DNA of 64,000 bases from Arthrobacter cheniae (GTDB lineage Bacteria > Actinomycetota > Actinomycetes > Actinomycetales > Micrococcaceae), in the NCBI RefSeq assembly GCF_003602275.1, contig NZ_QZVT01000001.1, positions 216,567-280,566 on the forward strand. The letters are read 5' to 3'. The first letter of the stretch is position 1, and every line of letters begins with the position of its first letter. This document shows positions 61,503-64,000 of this stretch, piece after piece. The notes beneath the pieces were generated by a model. It did no database searches and was not told the DNA's origin. It was given only the letters and a program-made list of their open reading frames with translations. Made by a program: the position numbers and the translations under genes.

Positions 61503-62704
61503 CCTATCCCCTCGGTCTCCAGCTGAAGGGCAGGAAGGTCCTCGTGGTGGGCGGCGGACCGGTGGCCGCACGCCGCATACCCGCGCTGGTCGCGGACGGC
61601 GCCCTCGTCACGGTCATCGCGCCCGACGCGTGCGAGGACGTCCGGGAACTCGCAGTGGCGGGGGCCCTGGAATGGGAAGCCCGGAGCTATTCACCCGGCG
61701 ACCTCGACGGCGCATGGCTGGTGCTGGCCCATTCCGGCAGCAGCCACGTCCAGGACGCCATTGCCGCGGATGCCGACGCCGCACGCATCTGGTGCGTCAA
61801 GGGTGGGGATTCGGCGAACTCCACTGCGTGGGTCCCCGCCGTGGCATCGCTCGACGGCGTCACGGTAGCGGTCAACACCGACGGGGATCCAAAGCGCGCC
61901 ATGGCCCTGCGCGACGGCGTGGCCGCGGCTCTCGAGACCGGTGTCCTGCCGCTGCGGCGTCGTCGGAAGAACTTCGGCGAAGCCGGGAGGGTCGCACTCG
62001 TGGGCGGCGGACCGGGGGTTGCAGGCCTGATCACGTCCCGCGGCCGGCAGTTGCTGGCGCAAGCGGACGTGGTCGTCGCCGACCGGCTCGGGCCCCGCTC
62101 CGTGCTCGCCGACCTCGCACCGGAGGTCCAGCTCATCGACGTGGGCAAGATGCCGGGGCACCACCCCGTACCGCAATCGGAGATCAACACCATCCTGGTG
62201 GAACAGGCGCTCCTCGGCCACCTCGTGGTCCGGCTGAAGGGCGGTGACCCCTATGTGCTGGGCCGGGGCGGAGAAGAGGAACAATACTGCCGGGAGCACG
62301 GAGTATCCGTGGAAGTAGTGCCCGGTGTCACGTCGGCGATCTCGGTTCCTGCCGCCGCCGGAATTCCCGTCACCCACCGCGGCGTCGCAAAGGGGTTCAG
62401 TGTCCTGACCGGCCACGAGGGCCTGACCCAGCAGATCGGGCTCATCCCGCGGGGCAGCGACCACACGCTGATCCTCCTCATGGGGGTCTCCCTCCTCCGA
62501 CGATCCGCCCGGACCCTGATCGACGGCGGACGCGCTGCTGGAACCCTCGTGGCTGTCATCGAGGACGGTTGGCTGCCCACCCAGCGCGTCACCACCGGAA
62601 CGCTCGACACCATCGCGGACCGCGCCGAAGCCATCGGCGTCCGTGCTCCTGCCGTCATCGTGGTGGGCGACGTCGTCGCACTCTCCCCACACTTTCTGCC
62701 CTGA
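61499..62704 (+). CDS. cysG: siroheme synthase (methyltransferase plus precorrin-2 dehydrogenase)
   Basis: Bifunctional protein of 401 residues. Residues 1-150 are the NAD-dependent precorrin-2 dehydrogenase (VLVVGGGPVAARRIPAL). Residues 163-400 are uroporphyrinogen-III C-methyltransferase (LVGGGPGVAGLIT, VRLKGGDPYVLGRGGEE, PGVTSAISVPAAAGIPVTHRG). It is shorter than the 457-residue E. coli CysG, losing part of the central region, so ferrochelation may be weaker. It supplies siroheme to the sulfite reductase encoded first in this operon. Overlaps the permease by 4 bases. Confidence 0.92.
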   Translation: MTYPLGLQLKGRKVLVVGGGPVAARRIPALVADGALVTVIAPDACEDVRELAVAGALEWEARSYSPGDLDGAWLVLAHSGSSHVQDAIAADADAARIWCVKGGDSANSTAWVPAVASLDGVTVAVNTDGDPKRAMALRDGVAAALETGVLPLRRRRKNFGEAGRVALVGGGPGVAGLITSRGRQLLAQADVVVADRLGPRSVLADLAPEVQLIDVGKMPGHHPVPQSEINTILVEQALLGHLVVRLKGGDPYVLGRGGEEEQYCREHGVSVEVVPGVTSAISVPAAAGIPVTHRGVAKGFSVLTGHEGLTQQIGLIPRGSDHTLILLMGVSLLRRSARTLIDGGRAAGTLVAVIEDGWLPTQRVTTGTLDTIADRAEAIGVRAPAVIVVGDVVALSPHFLP

Positions 62705-62755
62705 CCCACTCCGCGCCCTGCCCGGCACTCCATCGACGATCGAAGGAACCCTCCC

Positions 62756-64000
62756 ATGTCCACCAGCGCGCCCATTCCCACGCCTTCCGGAAGCCCCGCC
62801 CGCCTGCTGCGGGTCGCGATCATCGGGGCCGGACCGGCAGGCGTCTACGCCGCCGATCTCCTGACCAAGTCGAAGCCCGTCGAGACCGGCCTGCTCGAGG
62901 TCAGGATCGACCTGTTCGACCGCTACCCGGCACCCTACGGGCTCATCCGGTACGGCGTTGCTCCGGACCATCCCCGGATCAAGGGGATCGTCGACGCACT
63001 CCACAAAGTGCTCGACCGCGGCGGTATCCGGTTCTTCGGGAACGTGGACTACGGCACCGATATCACCCTCGAGGACCTCCAGGCACACTACGACGCGGTC
63101 ATCTTCGCCACCGGGGCAATCCTGGACGCGGACCTGAACATCCCCGGCATCGAGCTCGAGGGATCATTCGGCGGAGCCGACTTCGTCTCCTGGTACGACG
63201 GACACCCTGACGTCGATCGCACCTGGCCACTGGAGGCCAAGGAAATTGCCGTCATCGGTAACGGCAACGTCGCCCTGGACATAGCCCGGATGCTGACCAA
63301 GCAAGCCGACGACCTCCTCACCACCGAGATCCCGGACAACGTGTACGAGGGACTGAGGGCTTCGCCCGTCACAGACGTCCATGTCTTCGGGCGGCGCGGA
63401 CCTGCCCAGGTGAAGTTCACACCGCTCGAACTCCGCGAACTGTCCCACTCCCGCGACGTGGACATCGTGCTCTACCCCGAGGACTTCGCCTTCGATGCTG
63501 CCTCCGAGCAGCAGATCGCCGCCAACAACCAGACCAGAACGATGGTCAAGACCTTCACGAACTGGCTCGTGGAGGACGAACCCACCGGCGCCACCCGTCG
63601 GCTCCACCTCCACTTCCTCCACACCCCCGTCGAGGTCCTGGGACCGGACGGACGGGTTACAGGAATCCGATTCGAGCGCAACGAACTCGACGGCTCGGGT
63701 CATGCGAAGGGCACCGGAGAGTTCTCCGATTACCCGGTGCAGGCGGTCTACCGGGCAGTGGGGTACTTCGGATCACCGCTGCAGGGTCTCGCCTTCGATC
63801 ATTCACGGGGGGTGCTCCCGAACGAGGGAGGCCGCGTGCTGGGCGCGGACGGGCAGCGGGTACCAGGGCTCTACACCACGGGTTGGATCAAGCGCGGACC
63901 CGTCGGTCTGATAGGCCATACGAAGGGTGACGCATCGGAAACCATCGAATGCCTCCTCGCCGACTCCTCGTCCCTCCTCCACGATTCACCGTCGCGCGGG
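62756..64000 (+). CDS. fprA: ferredoxin-NADP reductase (FprA type), right-edge partial
   Basis: At least 415 residues, cut by the window end near the C-terminus. FAD fingerprint GAGPAG, then [23 protein letters not shown], the NADP fingerprint VIGNGNVALDIARML, FGRRGPAQVKFTPLEL and GWIKRGPVGLIGHTKGDA match FprA of mycobacteria and adrenodoxin-reductase relatives. GAAGGA lies 8 bases before ATG 62756. The 51-base gap to cysG fits the same operon. It would feed NADPH electrons via ferredoxin to the sulfite reductase. Confidence 0.95.
   Translation, partial: MSTSAPIPTPSGSPARLLRVAIIGAGPAGVYAADLLTKSKPVETGLLEVRIDLFDRYPAPYGLIRYGVAPDHPRIKGIVDALHKVLDRGGIRFFGNVDYGTDITLEDLQAHYDAVIFATGAILDADLNIPGIELEGSFGGADFVSWYDGHPDVDRTWPLEAKEIAVIGNGNVALDIARMLTKQADDLLTTEIPDNVYEGLRASPVTDVHVFGRRGPAQVKFTPLELRELSHSRDVDIVLYPEDFAFDAASEQQIAANNQTRTMVKTFTNWLVEDEPTGATRRLHLHFLHTPVEVLGPDGRVTGIRFERNELDGSGHAKGTGEFSDYPVQAVYRAVGYFGSPLQGLAFDHSRGVLPNEGGRVLGADGQRVPGLYTTGWIKRGPVGLIGHTKGDASETIECLLADSSSLLHDSPSRG

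Overview
The window is a 64 kb piece of a high-GC actinobacterial chromosome, most like Arthrobacter or a related Micrococcaceae. The evidence is strong G/C bias at third codon positions, many GTG starts, a Kocuria/Rhodococcus-type putrescine oxidase, menaquinone biosynthesis, and a ferredoxin-dependent sulfite reductase with an Fe-S APS reductase. Genes are dense, with frequent 4-base stop/start overlaps. I see no rRNA, tRNA, CRISPR array, prophage or transposase.

Layout. 1-203: start of a ferredoxin-NADP reductase running off the left edge. 401-1360: RarD-type permease. 1371-12283: polyamine catabolism. A putrescine oxidase operon (oxidase, universal stress protein, APC permease, universal stress protein) faces a TetR regulator across a 17-bp palindrome. 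Downstream lie an aminobutyraldehyde-type dehydrogenase, gabT and a divergent PucR regulator. Together they would convert putrescine to succinate semialdehyde. 12409-17566: a signalling block of two histidine kinases, a receiver-PP2C phosphatase, a STAS protein and an RsbW-like kinase. 17649-20343: esterase, TRIC-like channel, SUKH-like protein and HIT protein.

20344-21992 is the odd region. An AbiEi-DUF559 nuclease-like gene is flanked by four 41-bp tandem repeats, one diverged palindromic element, three 119-bp tandem copies of a related element, and a 20-codon remnant of its own coding sequence. 21993-35193 carries most of the menaquinone pathway (polyprenyl diphosphate synthase, MenJ-like reductase, menG, menF, menD, menC), interrupted by an amino-acid ABC transporter and by phoX with a PHO-box-like upstream site. 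35280-43758 is a mixed stretch: PAP2 phosphatase, zinc alcohol dehydrogenase with a conserved partner, MFS exporter, paired fluoride channels, dienelactone hydrolase, epimerase and a P-loop kinase. 43806-52325 is an arabinofuranoside uptake and hydrolysis cluster (GH51, aldose epimerase, ABC transporter, LacI regulator) with visible LacI-type operators. One of these lies between lacI and an alditol oxidase gene.

52411-64000: a metallo-beta-lactamase-fold protein and 7Fe ferredoxin, then a long sulfur operon: sir, cysH, cysD, cysN, a sulfonate-type ABC transporter, cysG and fprA. Nearly every gene overlaps the next. The operon makes APS, reduces it directly to sulfite and sulfide, makes its own siroheme, and ends with a second ferredoxin reductase 62 kb from the first. 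A 17-codon open frame with a good ribosome-binding site and one Cys codon precedes sir and looks like a cysteine-responsive leader.
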